Origin: Chionis minor
Lineage: Eukaryota > Chordata > Aves > Charadriiformes > Chionididae
Assembly: GCA_013398295.1 (NCBI GenBank)
Contig: VZSF01000875.1
Coordinates: 310,001-374,000 of the forward strand
Direction of reading: 5' to 3'
Length of the DNA: 64,000 bases
A program made the translations under genes and the position numbers. Below are positions 1 through 12,900 of this stretch, in pieces. Each line of letters starts with the position of its first letter. Within the stretch, counting starts at the first letter, position 1. A model generated the notes under the pieces. It saw only the letters and a list, made by a program, of their open reading frames with translations. It ran no database searches and had not been told where the DNA came from.

Positions 1-3000
1 CTGCAAAGTGCAGCTCCCAGAGGTCTCCTGCCTTCTCCTGTTTTCAGGACTGTGCTGGGTTAAGGAGTGCCCGGGGGCAGTCCTTGGTCCTTGTAGCTGC
101 TATCCCAAAGTGCGCGCTATTTGGAATGTCACCATGCTGCAGCGGGTGCAAAGCTTGAGGTAGTTATCTCCAAAACTATTTGACCGACTTTATTCCTGTG
201 CATTGCAGGGGGATTCCTGCTGCCTTGCTGTCTGGTTGTTCATGGTTGCTAGTTGCTAGGCTAAAGGTGGACTTGGATTATGGCTGTGGAGCCTCTTCAT
301 TTGAGAGTCACCTGTCTCTTCATAATAAAGAGTATTAATCTTTCAGGGTTTAACTGTGTTTCCAGCCTCTCTTTTGCCTTTCCTGCCATTTAGAATGTTT
401 TCCCTTTCAACTCCAGCTGGCTCTAAATACCCCTTCAGCAATGCACACAATAGTTGATATAAACTTTACTTCCAAATTCAGCCCATTGATTTCTGCTGCC
501 ACTTTTACTTTTTATGTGCTCCTAAATTTTGCTGCTTCTACTTTAGAGTGAAACGCAAAGTTCCTCACAAGGCAATTTTTAGTCAACAGATTCAGGGCAC
601 CTTGAAGCAAAGAGCGGAAAGAACATGTTGCCATTCCCACCACCCACCTGGCTCTGGCTGAGCTCAATATTAAAATGCTGCTCAAAACAGAAGGAGCAAA
701 TTAGCACAAGAAACTCACGGAAGCTTCAGGTTAGCTCCGAAGTCCCAGGCTAGCTTCTGGTTTTGGCTGGAAGCTAATCTTATGGGATGAGGTCTCCATG
801 TTTACAGTCCTGCTTGAAAAACGGTAAGTCAGAAGTTTTTCTGGGGACCAAGCAGGTAAGTGCTTTAAAAATGGAGCTCTCAAAGCCTAGCACATCTCAG
901 CTGTTAAACGCTAAACTGAAACTAATCCAAAATAATAAGGCAAACCTTTACGACCTTAGAGAAGGCAGAACCATGAGCAAGCACTTTGTTGTTTCTCGTT
1001 CTGCACTGGTTTGGGGTCTGCCAATAGATGTTCAATTTTGAGGGCAATGTGCTGTCTGCAGCCTTTTTCTGTCCAGTGGACATGAATCATCCAGCCTTGG
1101 AACAGCCCATAGCTGTCTGCCAGTCGTCATGGTACTGGGTATCTGGGTAGATGCCTAACCCATCTCCAAAAAGAGAATGAAAAGTAAAAAGTGAGAAATT
1201 GTTTTGCAAGTTGCCCTCCTGCCTAACCTGTCTCCAAGAGAACGAAAAATAAAGAAAGAGGAAATGTTTTGCAAGGAGCCACAGAGCGTGGAAACACTGG
1301 CAATCTTCAGCTCTCGCCAACATGAAATCTTCCTGTCAGGAAAGGCAGAAAACCTAGTAACTGGGACCTGCAGTCAAATCAACAGTGGTTGGAGTTATAC
1401 AGTGCTTCAGGCAACACTTATTTAGTGATATAAATATGGGTCTTATACCTAACCTCAGGCATAAAGGCAAACCTCACACTAATTAGCTTCAACTAATTTT
1501 TTTTATTAAGGTAGCAGCTTGCTTATGATTAAGGCACGCTTGGTCCTACATTTATAAATAAAACCCCAATAAAACAATAGCTCTGTTGCTACTGAATAGT
1601 TCAATACAGCAGGCTAAAAATATCCCCAAATCAATCTAGGGTAGAAAGGTTTGTGAAGTTACTGAACTTCTTCATTTTTTTTTTTTTTTTCAAAATGAAG
1701 GTTTACATGCTGTTGTCATTCATAAACCCTGTATGTATCAGAAAGCAAGATACTTATTAAAATAATCGGACATGAGTGCAAGTGAAAAACAGAATAAGAG
1801 TTTAAGGTATGATGGATTGTACTGTAGCTATGTAGGATATTTGTTTTTAAACATGAAGATCTAGTATTGTATCTTGGATTTTAAAATACATCATATATGA
1901 TTAAGTTTGAGTATTTAGTGGCTTTATCTATGAATTCAGTGGGAAAAGGAAATTGTGTGGTAATGAAAACTGCTGCTAATGAAAAGGTTAGCAGTACCAG
2001 CACTGCAAACAAGGATTTGAGTAGCAAATAAAAGAACTTGGCTGAACCTTTAGATTGGAATTATGAAAGTGGGAGAAAATTTAATAGGGACTAATAGCAA
2101 TAACTGCCATTATAAACCTGAGATTTATCATTAGAAAAGAGAAGAAGAAACATGCATGTGATGGTCAATCACACTCAGTGAGATGCTGGAATGAAGCAAG
2201 CAAATACAAGACTCACACCTAGCAGATTCAATATTTCTACTGCAGCCAAGCAAGTATTAACACATTGTACAAGCTGCTGCTGCTGTTACAGCCTTTCTGG
2301 GAAAAAAAATTGCAACTCTGGTCACCCAGTTAAAAAAACAATGCAAAGGTGGATTCCATCTGCTGTTGGTGCAGAGGAAGGTCACTCAGAGGGTCAGGGA
2401 CTTTCTGTCATCTTGGGGGAGACTGGAAAGAGCTTGACTTGCTCAGTCTGGCAAAGCAGAGTTTGGGTGGGACGAGAAAGTCTGTTTTCGTGCAGACAGG
2501 AGCTGGGGATTAGTGCTGTACAGAGTGAAGAGCTAAGATAAAGGGTCTTCATGCACGAAACCAGAGGGTACAGCTGTCCAGGAATACATTTAAGATGCAA
2601 GTTTGAAGAAAGTTTCCATCCTTCAGAATAGAGCCTAAAAAGGCTTAGAAATTGGGAAACAACCACAGCATTTTTAATATGGAACAAGATAGATTTATGA
2701 ATTGGTTTATGTGGAGTGATTGCTGGAGATAGCAGGGGTCTGGATCTGATGACTCAGAGGTGACTTACACTCCTGCAGTTTACTGAGTGTTCCTCCTATA
2801 TGCTGGGGCTTGAGGGGGTCAATTTATTTCATTATTTGCTAAAAAAAATACAGATTTCAAGCTATGTAGCAGACCGCCCAGGAGGAATAGGAAAAAAATT
2901 AGACACCCACCAGTTTTTTTCTCTCAGGTGACTTACACCAAATGGTGTGGGGTTGCAAAGGAGGACTGAGGCTTGACAGTGGGTGAGGTGCTTCAAGCAT

Positions 3001-6000
3001 TCCTCAAAGTCACCTTCCTCCTCAGAAGCAGGCTTGAATACCGAGATTTGTTTTAAAGCTACCTTGCTCCAAGTAAGTAAAATTCTTTCCTCTTTATTTT
3101 TAAACTGTATCCTGGGCTCAGAAAATACATTTTACTAAACTATCTTTCTTACTCTCCTGTTACTGCTAGATTTCAAGAATTTGGAGCTCTTCATCATCTA
3201 TTTTCTCCTGCACTGAAGCTAGTCTCTTCTTCCGTACTTTTTTTATCAGTCAAACTAGATGACTTAATTGAACGTCCCTGAACAGAGCCTGACTGTGCAT
3301 ATGGAAAGGAGCAGGGGAGGGAAGTTCACAGTAGGAAAATATTCACTTTCCGAAAGATTTACCCGTTCTGATGGTCTGCCCCTTGCCACTCAGCATTCTG
3401 CTTCTCTTTCCACAGCAAGTTGAAGATTTTTTTTGCTCATTAGTGGACAGACTCATAACCCTATCCTCCACTTTCTGTGTCACCTAGTGACAGCTTCCTG
3501 ACACCTTCTGACACCTTCCTGACTCTTCTCATTCCTTCCGCTGTCTCCCAAAAAAATAGGATGCCAAGGTGTGGTGGGAGAAATGAAGTAGGACTTCGGT
3601 GTGTGCAGGAAGGGTGGTGGCAGCAAGGGGTTTTTTTTCAATGCAACTTTGATATCATGCTGAAGTATTTCCCAGTATGTATATATGAAAGGTGTGTCTT
3701 GATGCTAAGCCTTCATGAACAAAGTCTTGTAGGAACCACAGAGGGTTAGCTAGCCATCTGAGACACTTCTTTGGCTGTATCTACACTGGAGTTGCAGCAA
3801 AGACCTATCTGAGCTAGGATTAAATTAACGGCCTCGCACAACATCAGGAATCCAGCTGGGGCAATACTGAGCAAGCCACCCCTTTTGGGAGGATCCGCAG
3901 CCCACGCTGAGCTAAGCTGCTATCAATCATGGCACAGCTGGAGCTGTGACTGTATTATAGACATTTTCTTTGTTTGCAAAGTGTGATAAAGTTAGGCCCA
4001 CAGCTGGTGAAGAGAGGCTGTTTGAGAGCCGTGCTGCAGCATGGAGCCTCCAGCCCCCTCTGAATTCCTAAATGATGGAAGGGCAATATACTTGCACTGT
4101 TTGCTAATGCTTGTTCCTGCGATGCCATATAACAATAAATTGAGTTCTGCATCTTCTAGTTGATAAAAGTTGTTTATCTCCAGCTGAGATGTTGGACTTG
4201 ATTTATATTAGACTGCTTTTTCTATTTCTACTGAGTTATCTACAAGACAAACCACTCAGGAAAGAGGGAAAAAGCTTTTTTTTTTTTCCTTTGTGTTCTT
4301 TGTTTTAAGGTCAGCCTCACTGCCTCTTTATAAGGATCCTGGAGAATGGATATAATTGTGGATATAATACTGTAGCCCAAAAGTTTTCTGATATTCCAGC
4401 AAAGATCATCAGTAAACATAACACAGGGCTGCAAGCACATAGGGCTAGACAAGGCGTTACAACATTTCCTAACCCCTGCTGCTGTGGAGGTGGGTTTACC
4501 TTCCTACAGGCTCTTGCTGGTGGACTGCAGGACTAATATATTAAATGTGCCTGGCACTGTTCTCTGATGCTGAGACCAAATGGCCCGGGGAAATATACTT
4601 TGAAGCTCTCCTGCATTGCTGTGAAGGACGTTCGCATTGAGCCTGTCTGTTGGAAATGGTCCCTGGCCCGTGTGAACTGCCAGCCCACGCCTGGGAACTG
4701 TTTGGGGAGTGCTGATGGACCCAGAACAACCGATGGTTTTGCAGGGAGATTGACTGAGTGCCCAGGCCTGTATTCTAGTATCACTGAGTTACTAATACTG
4801 ACATAACCTGAGCATCCTGCACTGATGGAGATTTCATAATCTCCCAGGGTCACCAGACTACTCTTTCTCTACCCTCATAAATAAGAATTCTTCCCTGGTA
4901 TCTGCCCAAAGTATAGTAAAGTTAGCAAGCGCAATTTATAACAATCTTCATGAAGATGGAACATTTCCATTTCTTTCTCAGTCCTCATTTTCCAAGCTGA
5001 ACAACCCTGGTCTTTTTTGATTTTTTTTTTTCCTGTGTAGATACTTCTTTCCAAACCTCTTACTGCTCTCACTGCTTAAATTTCTTTGTATTTTCTCTGA
5101 CTTATCTTCAAGTGCAGAATCTGGGTCTCGATGCAGTGCTCCAGGTAACACTTCACCAGCACTCTGCAGGACAGAAGAAATATCTTCTCTGTCTTATTGC
5201 ACACACCATTTCTGTAATGCTTCCCAAAATGAAAGTTGTCTTCCTTCTGCAGCGCTAGATTACTGCATCCGTACCAGTTTTGTGACCCCTATAAACCCAG
5301 CTCTTTCACCAACACACAGCTGTCTAGCTGATTGTTATCCCCATTGATTTGTTCTGTAATAGCTTTCCAGGAATAAACCCTTCACATTGCATTTGAGGCA
5401 AAGACAGGCTAAATTCATCTTGTTGATTTTGGACAACTGCATTACCAGATCATTTTAAAATTTGGTCTGATCTTCCACAGTTTGTGCCACCCCTATAGCT
5501 TGTCATTAATGATTTTACAGCTCTACATAAATGAAAATATTGAATAGATTGAGCAGAGGAGAGACTCGTAAGGCAACTCACTTGAAATGTGTTTCCTCTC
5601 TGTCTCTCTTAGTGTAATTTAATAAGCAGTTGTGGACTGCTTTTATGATATTTTAAGCTAGGTCTGATTTCCTTAGGTAACTGTGTGAATGGTGTGCAGG
5701 ACAGTACTGGAATCTTCCCTCTAGGCCAAGTATATTTTGAAGACAAAGTAGATTCTTCCTTTCTGACTAGGCATGCATCCCATCTTGGTAGGAAAATACT
5801 TTTCCTGCACGAAGTCAGAAAGACATGCCATAGTGGTTTGAAATGTTCATCCTGGTGGAAACCTTAGAAAATGTTTACTCTGGAGTTTCAGTTAATGCAT
5901 GTCGATCTGACCTGCCATAGGGTCCAGCTTCTCATTGCAGAAAATAGCTGGGTTGTGTTTCTCTGCATGTATTAATGTTGTGGTTGGAGCTGTGATCCTC

Positions 6001-6596
6001 TGAATATCAATCTTTTCTAAATTACAGGTCTTGCTTGCCCAAAGAGGTAACATTTGTAAGCAGGGGTAATATCTTATATGAAATTGGCTGATGTAGCTCC
6101 TATTTTAAATAAATTATTACTGTAACAGTAAAAAGAAAGGAAGGAAAGAAATTGTTTCGGTGATATTATGGTAATGAGTGCATTAGAAATGCATACAAAG
6201 AGCATCTCAGTGACTTAAGCAATTGCTCATATAAAGTGTTGGCTCTCGGGTTTTTGTGGTGGCTTTTCTGTTTTTCCGTGCTGTGGTTCTCAAACTGCTG
6301 TACCCTCCATTAGTTGAAAGGACAAAACCTTGGGCCTTTTCCCCCACAGCAGAGAGTCTGTGAACAACACTACATTCACCCCCACCCTCCCCACCCAGGA
6401 AGGAAAAGACGGGGTGCTTGTGACCATTGGGTGCTCATTCCAGGCAGAAACCGGTTGCCTGAGCCATGACTCTCACAGTGAGATACGCTTTCAGTTTTGC
6501 CACCTGTCCTCCAGCTGTCTGCCTGCATTTGGGAAGTCCACAAAGGAAAGACCAGGGAAGAGGTAGATTTGTAGCTTTGTGCCAGCTGTTTTGCAC
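1..6596. other. Unique noncoding DNA, no gene seen
   Basis: AT-rich sequence with short open frames only (116 codons or fewer, none recognisable). It holds the tandem duplication at 1152-1280, a T16 tract at 1675 and a CT-rich stretch with repeated ctgacacctt near 3500. No exon, RNA gene or transposon was recognised. Confidence 0.6.
1152..1280. repeat. Imperfect tandem duplication, unit about 62-68 bp
   Basis: Two adjacent units both start tgcctaacc..tctcca and end tgttttgcaag..gcc (about 1152-1214 and 1220-1280). They differ by scattered substitutions and small indels, suggesting an old local duplication. No coding potential is evident. Confidence 0.75.
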
Positions 6597-6679
6597 ATGG
6601 TGGAAGGTTTCCCTGCCCATGGTAGGGGCTGTGGGATCTAGGTGATCTTTAGTGTCCCTTCCAACTATGATTCTATGAT
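6597..6679 (+). mobile_element. CR1 LINE, 3' end fragment
   Basis: A short terminal piece of CR1: a gtccctgcccatggcagg-type block, then ggtgatcttt..gtcccttccaac and an attctatgatgag tail. No coding sequence remains. By its wording it belongs to the same 3'-end type as the large copy at 31.5-33.4 kb. Confidence 0.85.
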
Positions 6680-9443
6680 GAGATGTCTTCTTTGATGGTC
6701 TGGGCACATAGTTCAGATTGAGAAATGGGGACAGCTAAAGATCTGGGACAACGTGGGAGATGAGTGGACATGGAAGCATTAGTCCATCATGTAGCAAAAG
6801 TCAGTGCTGCATGTCTTAACCAAATATTTTCCATTTGCTTGTTGCTTGTGGGATCTGCTTAGTACACGAATTTTTAAATACATGCATACTCCTGGGATCT
6901 GTTTACTGCACGACTGAGACGAGAAGAGAGAATGTTTATATTCAGCTGCTGATCAGTGTGTAAATCCCCTTGATTAAAATATCTGTCAGCTCGACAGAAG
7001 TGTAAAGGCCTGATTCTGAGAGCCATCGGATGCTTACTGTCTGTTGACCTTCTTTGGACAAGGCTGTAATCTGTTTTGTTTTGACAAGACTAAATGACAA
7101 TAAATGTTCCTTTGCCTATTTCTACTCTTTTGCCAGTTTGCAGAGCTCAGTATGCGGTGTGTGCTATTTTTATTCATGAGATGTGGTGCAAACTTAACAA
7201 ACCTACTTATAACTGCAGTTTGCAAAACTAATTTCCATGCCATGATGTAGAAGGTGCTGTATTATGTTTTTTGTTAATTAAACCAGAAAATATAGATTTA
7301 AGGGCTGCTAGAAGGTAAATTTAAACCAACAAAAGCCAAATTAGAAGTAAAACTTTCATTTTAACTCATATGTTGTTCAAGTCTTGCACTTACAACGTTC
7401 AAGATGCAATTATGAGATGTTATAATGTAAGTTAATCACCTTTTATTGTTCAGACACTATGCCACAACAAAAATTACATTTTACAATCTGTTTATAATTA
7501 TTTTTTAAAAAAAAAATTTTTTATTTTTCAAATGGATGTGCTTTCTGTCTTGCTGGAGAGTTTTGGCTTGTTTAGAATTCTTTATGTGACTACAGATGAA
7601 AATATAAAACAATTTTCAATTTGGAGCCATGTGCAAGTGACAGTCTTCTGACACAGGCAATCTTCCTTTCCTGTCCAGGCGAGGTCCCCTCCTCAGAGTG
7701 ACACATGTCTGTGTACATTGTCTCCTTTACAGATATACGTCAATAATTTACGTGTGCAGATACACCAGTGCTCTTGATATTGTGCCTGTCTTGCAAGTCA
7801 GACACAAGCAATATATATTTTGAAGAATACTGTTTGTACTCTCCAAATTTTTACCTGATTGATCTGAGCTGGAATTAACTTACAGAGGCCTTTGCTAAGC
7901 AAATGTAATTTGTAAAGCCTTGTTCCTTATTCTTGGAAATTAAACTGGGTTTCTCAGTAAGCTGGGAAAGGAGATGATGAACATCTAAACCCCACTGTGT
8001 GCATTTACTTGGCTGTCCATGTACATCTACTGACTGTCCTGTGCACAGTGGTATGCATCGTGTCGTTTTTTATGGTCCTGCACTGTGCTGGGGTAGACTG
8101 CATGTTTCAAATGGTAGTCTAAAATGCTGAACCTTGTTCTGTTTGTAGAATTTACCAGCCCTTCGGAAACATTCTCGTTAATGGTGTGACTTGAACAGAG
8201 CTCCACCACTCCCACTCTTCTTCCACAAGCTGTGCACCTTCAGCCTTGCATAGCTGGGGCACTGCAGCCTGGAAAAGAAACAGCCAAAAGGTCACGCTGA
8301 ACGTGGATTGGCATGGAGAGGGCTGGAAACTATTGTTTATGGTCTCTTCTAATACAAGAATGAGGGGCACCAGGTGGGGCCAGAAGATTGCAGGTTCAAA
8401 CGAGTCACAAGGGAGTCGTGCACATAGTGCAGAGGGATATGGAAGTCCTTGACAAACTGCATTGGAGATGTTAAAAGGCTTCATGGATCTAAAAAGCCAT
8501 GGCACACATTTATGACAGGAAAATCCAACAAGGACTGCTAATTACAAACATACCACTTGAGAATTTCTGGCTTAGGGAAGTTCGCAAACCACAAATTATT
8601 TGACCTAGGAAAGTATTCTGGAGAAATATTGTTATAGGTTTACCTTTTCCTTACCCTCTTCCCTTGGCATTCACTAGTGTCTGCTGTTGAAGACAAGATA
8701 CTGGGAGAGATAGCTGCATGGAGGATGGTCCACATGCACAATGATTAATTAGCGGTGTCTATAGCTGGGGGGATAGGTTGATTTCAAAGGTACATGTTAA
8801 GTTTTGGGAAAACTGAAAAACAGAAGAGAGAGAGAAAAGGAACAGGAAACACTCCCCAGTGCCCGGCCATGAAGAGCAGCGATGAGGTCCCAGGTGATTG
8901 TCCACCACGGGGACTGTCTCCAGCACAGCCAGTGTCAAGGATGAAGATGACAAAGAGGAGGAGGAGGATTTTTGCCATGCTTTTTCCCTAGAACTACATA
9001 TTTTTCATCAAGACTTGCCCCAAATCCCCAGTGGTTGTTTCTGTCACTGATGTTATTAGTGCGGGATGGATTTTGCTAATCATATGCAAATGCTGCACAT
9101 TCATTGGTTGTTAAGCTTCTGCATATACACTATTCCATTTCGCAAGGCCTCAGCATTATGAAGGCTAATGCCCCAGGGTAGCCTGGGCACTGGGCAGCAA
9201 CGTGGTGTGGAGCAGGAGGGGAGATGAGCTCCTAGAACCACCTGGAGAGCTGACAGCAGGCAAGGAGATGTCGCTTTGAAATAACCTGTGTTTTTCAGAT
9301 ACCAAATATCTCAAAGAGAGAGAAAAAAACACATTGCTTTAAAGCATTTAAGAATATTAAGTAAAAGAGGAAAACTTCACAGGCAAAAAAAGTATGTTGC
9401 ACAGGATTTATTTAAGCTACAGTGCCATGGTTATATATGATGC
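6680..9443. other. Unique noncoding DNA with one hypothetical short ORF
   Basis: Contains a homopolymer A/T block near 7500-7530 and the signal-peptide-like frame at 8784-8978. Nothing else recognised. Confidence 0.55.
8784..8978 (-). other. Short ORF with signal-peptide-like N-terminus (hypothetical)
   Basis: A 64-codon frame with a true ATG. It opens MAKILLLLFVIFILDTGCAG, a good match to a secretory signal peptide with a plausible cleavage site, then continues without any recognised domain. Upstream on the same strand are an ATTTGCAT octamer (9084-9091) and a CCAAT box (9103-9107). The Leu run partly reflects a (CTC)n stretch, so this may be chance. It could be the first exon of a small secreted protein, but no clear donor site was found. 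Confidence 0.2.
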
Positions 9444-9501
9444 TGTAGCCTCAGGGATTCCTTGACTATTCTTATACCTACGTCAGGTAAAAACTGTACC
9501 A
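9444..9501 (+). repeat. Direct repeat, copy A (58 bp)
   Basis: Runs from tgtagcc to ctgtacca. A second copy lies at 9897-9955 in the same orientation, differing at about five positions plus one indel. Similarity ends sharply on both sides. Confidence 0.9.
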
Positions 9502-9896
9502 TATTAAATATATTTTTTAAAAAAGAATTTGCTATTTTAAGGATTAGTTTGCTTGTCACAAGGCAGAGTACATCTAACTATTTAAGTTGAAGTCAATGAG
9601 ATAATTTTTATAAGTGCCCCCCCCAACACAAGTGTCTGGTTTTACCATAGGTGTATATAACAGGTAATACAACTTGTCTTAGTAAAGCTTACAGATAAAT
9701 AAAGACAAACCTTTGTGAGTAACTGGATCAATGAGAAACAGGAATATACATTTACTTACACTTACGTTATCTATAAACTCTATGTTTTTGAATATTGTTT
9801 TCATGATTTGATTTTACAGCCTTCTCTTCTTTACACGTTACAACGAAGAAAAAGATGTAACCTTGGGCAAGGATACCTACTTACTTTCTTAAGAAG

Positions 9897-9955
9897 TGTA
9901 GCCTTAGGGATTCCTTGACTATTCGTATGTCTATGTCAGGTAAAAAGCTGTACCA
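9897..9955 (+). repeat. Direct repeat, copy B (59 bp)
   Basis: Partner of 9444-9501, with start points 453 bases apart. Both begin TG and end CA. The 395 bases between them are AT-rich and contain nothing recognised. Confidence 0.9.
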
Positions 9956-12900
9956 CAGCTCGATCCATATGAGCTGACAGTGCTCATGAGCATACCAGAC
10001 TAAAGAATCAAGATCCTGGCTTTCAGCTGAGACCAAAGTTATAAAAAAGAGAGACTGAGTATATTTTAAGAGGAACGGTAGTAAGAAAGTGGAGATTTTT
10101 TACTTGTTTTGATGGTTGTAAGGCAGCACTCTCTCAAGTAAATATGAGGAACTTAAATAATATATATACCTGACCACGTGAGTTACAGGTGTAGTAAGAG
10201 ATGTAAGCAGATAAGTTTTACTCCTTGTCCCTCTTCTCGGGAGTGTTCCGGTTTTGCTAACTACCACAAAAGCTGCAGAAGCTGTTTAAAAGTATTATTT
10301 TATAGAGCTAAGATGAAATATTAATATTCTGCTCCAGATCTGGATAGAGACCGCAATAGGACAGGTTAACTCTCTCAGCCTTCATCCAAGGAATGTAGCA
10401 GCTGGAAGCTGTGATGGAAATGAAAGGACAAAGCATGGCATATTGGAGAGCTCCTGCTACCTCATGTTTGGGAATAACCTGTCTTTAGCTACTTTTGGAG
10501 CCACACTTTGTTGCAGCATTCTGTTTGTTTTGTGTCTGGTTTTGTGAGTGGCACGTATACCTGTTACATAGCTCAGTGCCACAACAGAGCTGAATCTTTT
10601 GAAAACCCTTCAGATGGCAGCAATTAACTTGATAATTCGACCTACAAAAAATCGTAGGGTCGGGTATTGAACCCTGAATACGCAAGTCTGAAAAGGATTT
10701 AGGGGTCAGAGGGAATACACAATTCAGCGTGAAATTCCAGAGTGGTGATGGAGCGGAAAGGATTAAAGCAGCCTTCAGCTATGCAGGCAGAGAAGTCATG
10801 AATTGTAACAGGATGTAGTTTTACCTCGGTAAACAGCACCGGTGAACTCAACATTGGCATAACAGACTGGGTTCATCAGCGCTAGCTTAGAAGAGATCAA
10901 TCTCATCCAGAAATAGATATGCAAGCTGAGTAGAGGTGAATTATCAGCTAGCAGAAAGTGATTATAAAGGGAACCTGTTAGAGGTTTGCTGTCTGGTGAG
11001 ATGGGTCCCATCCTTGCTGCTTACAGTTTGTTTGCAGGATGTTCAAAAGTTGGAGGCTGGTAAGAAGAGGGCCATGAAATGATTTAAGAGCAAGAGACTT
11101 GTAGTAACAGACTCAATCTGTTTAGTTTATCAAAAGAATACGCGAAAGTGACATAATTACAGTATACTTTGAGGAGATAAAATGTGAGCCCTAAAAGGTT
11201 CATTATCCTAACAGAGAAAGGCACAAAAAGAACCAGTGTCTGTAAGCTCAGGCTTGTTAAATACAAATGACTAATTAAGAACATTCATTATTTGTAATCA
11301 ATGAGGAACAAATTACCAGGGTTGGTAACAGATTCTTAATTTTTAGATAACTTCAAATTATGACTAGGTGGAAGATATACTTTAGCAGAACACAAGTTAT
11401 TTGGCTTAATATAATCCTTCTTTATTTGCTGTTGTTAATAGGAGTATTAAATCTTTTCAGTCACTAACGTTCCAGAACAATACACTATCTACAGATCTTG
11501 CTCCCATTTCTTTTTCTACGAAATACTAAATCTAATTTTGTTATTTGGTTTTTGATTTTTTTCAGCAGTGACTGTGGGAGGAAATGTGTTTGAGAAACTA
11601 CAGTATAATAAATAAATAAATAGTGCATATAAAATACATTTTCAAATATGGCTCTACTTTCCCTCAAGAGGCTTGAATCTAATGTTGGTTCCAAGATCAG
11701 CATTTCAAGTCCTTCAGCAAAATTCATGCTAATAGACCCAATAGTTTTGGATTCTGCCTCTACTGCCCTGACACACTCAAGAATGTTATATTAAAACAGC
11801 AAACACAAGAGTAATTTCCATTATTATTCCAAGCAAACAAATTGCCTCGGAAACAGTGGAGTTAGTGCAGATGCCATCATAGGGATTTATTTTTTGCATT
11901 GCTTCATTTCTTCACAATAACCTGGCACCTTCCTTACCTTCTGCCACAATAACCCACTGGCCGTACCCTCCAGTCATTGCCTGGCTTCCCCTGTGTTATC
12001 TCCATTTTTCCTCTTCCATTGCACACAGAGGAGACCCCAAATGGCCCATCATTCCATGCTTATGATTTTCCTGTGTCTTGGTTGTGTCCCTTTCTCCATG
12101 GCTGGGCAAGGGGCTGTGCGTGGGTCGGAGTTGCACGTGTGCTGACCCATCGGCCAGCCGATGCACATGACACTTTTGTTCTGACCAGGTTGCTGGCAAC
12201 TGCTGTTTGACTCACTCTGCAAACTTTCCCTCGGTGTGGGACATTAGTTTAGATCTCTCTCACCTGCCTGGCTGCAGACTTTCATGAAATTTGTAGGAAA
12301 TTATTTGACAATGGTATCTTACCTTTCTGACAGATGGGCTTATAGTCGGTACATGATAGATGGATGGACAGAAACAGCAAGATCACGTAGGCTGCATTCC
12401 CCTGGGAAACCAGACTGAAAACACATAAGGTATGTGTTACAGAACACACTGGCTTAACTTTTCTGGCCTGTAAATGTGTTTAAACCATAAATCTTCCATG
12501 GGAAGTATGCAAGTTAGCGAGAAGCAGAACAGAGTGAACTCAAGATGAGTTCAGGATGATATACTGTGTCTGTATCTCCAGAAAGTAATTCTACTTCTTT
12601 CCACAGACAAGTGCTTTTTTAATATTGTTTTTCTTAGAGTAATAGCATATCTCATACACCATTAGATATTACAAAATTTCCTAGAAATATACAAATGGAT
12701 TTCAGAAGCTTCATTCTTCTACCATTTATAGTCTGAAAAATATTAACAAGTTTTCCTTCAAAAGGCTGAAAAGTCTAAACTAAGTGTAGAGTTATGTGAA
12801 ATCTGTTCTTCTTTTTCATGTATTTTTCCTGAGTATCTGTGTCTGTGTTATCATCATCAGCAGGACCTACGAAGGTAACAGCATGGACCAAATGATAAGA

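Noticed and set aside
10638..10674. tRNA-like or tRNA-SINE signal
   Set aside because: The minus strand has GGGTTCAATACCC, similar to a B box/T arm, and there is a small adjacent hairpin. But the T stem is only 3 bp, there is no A box at the right distance on that strand and no acceptor stem.
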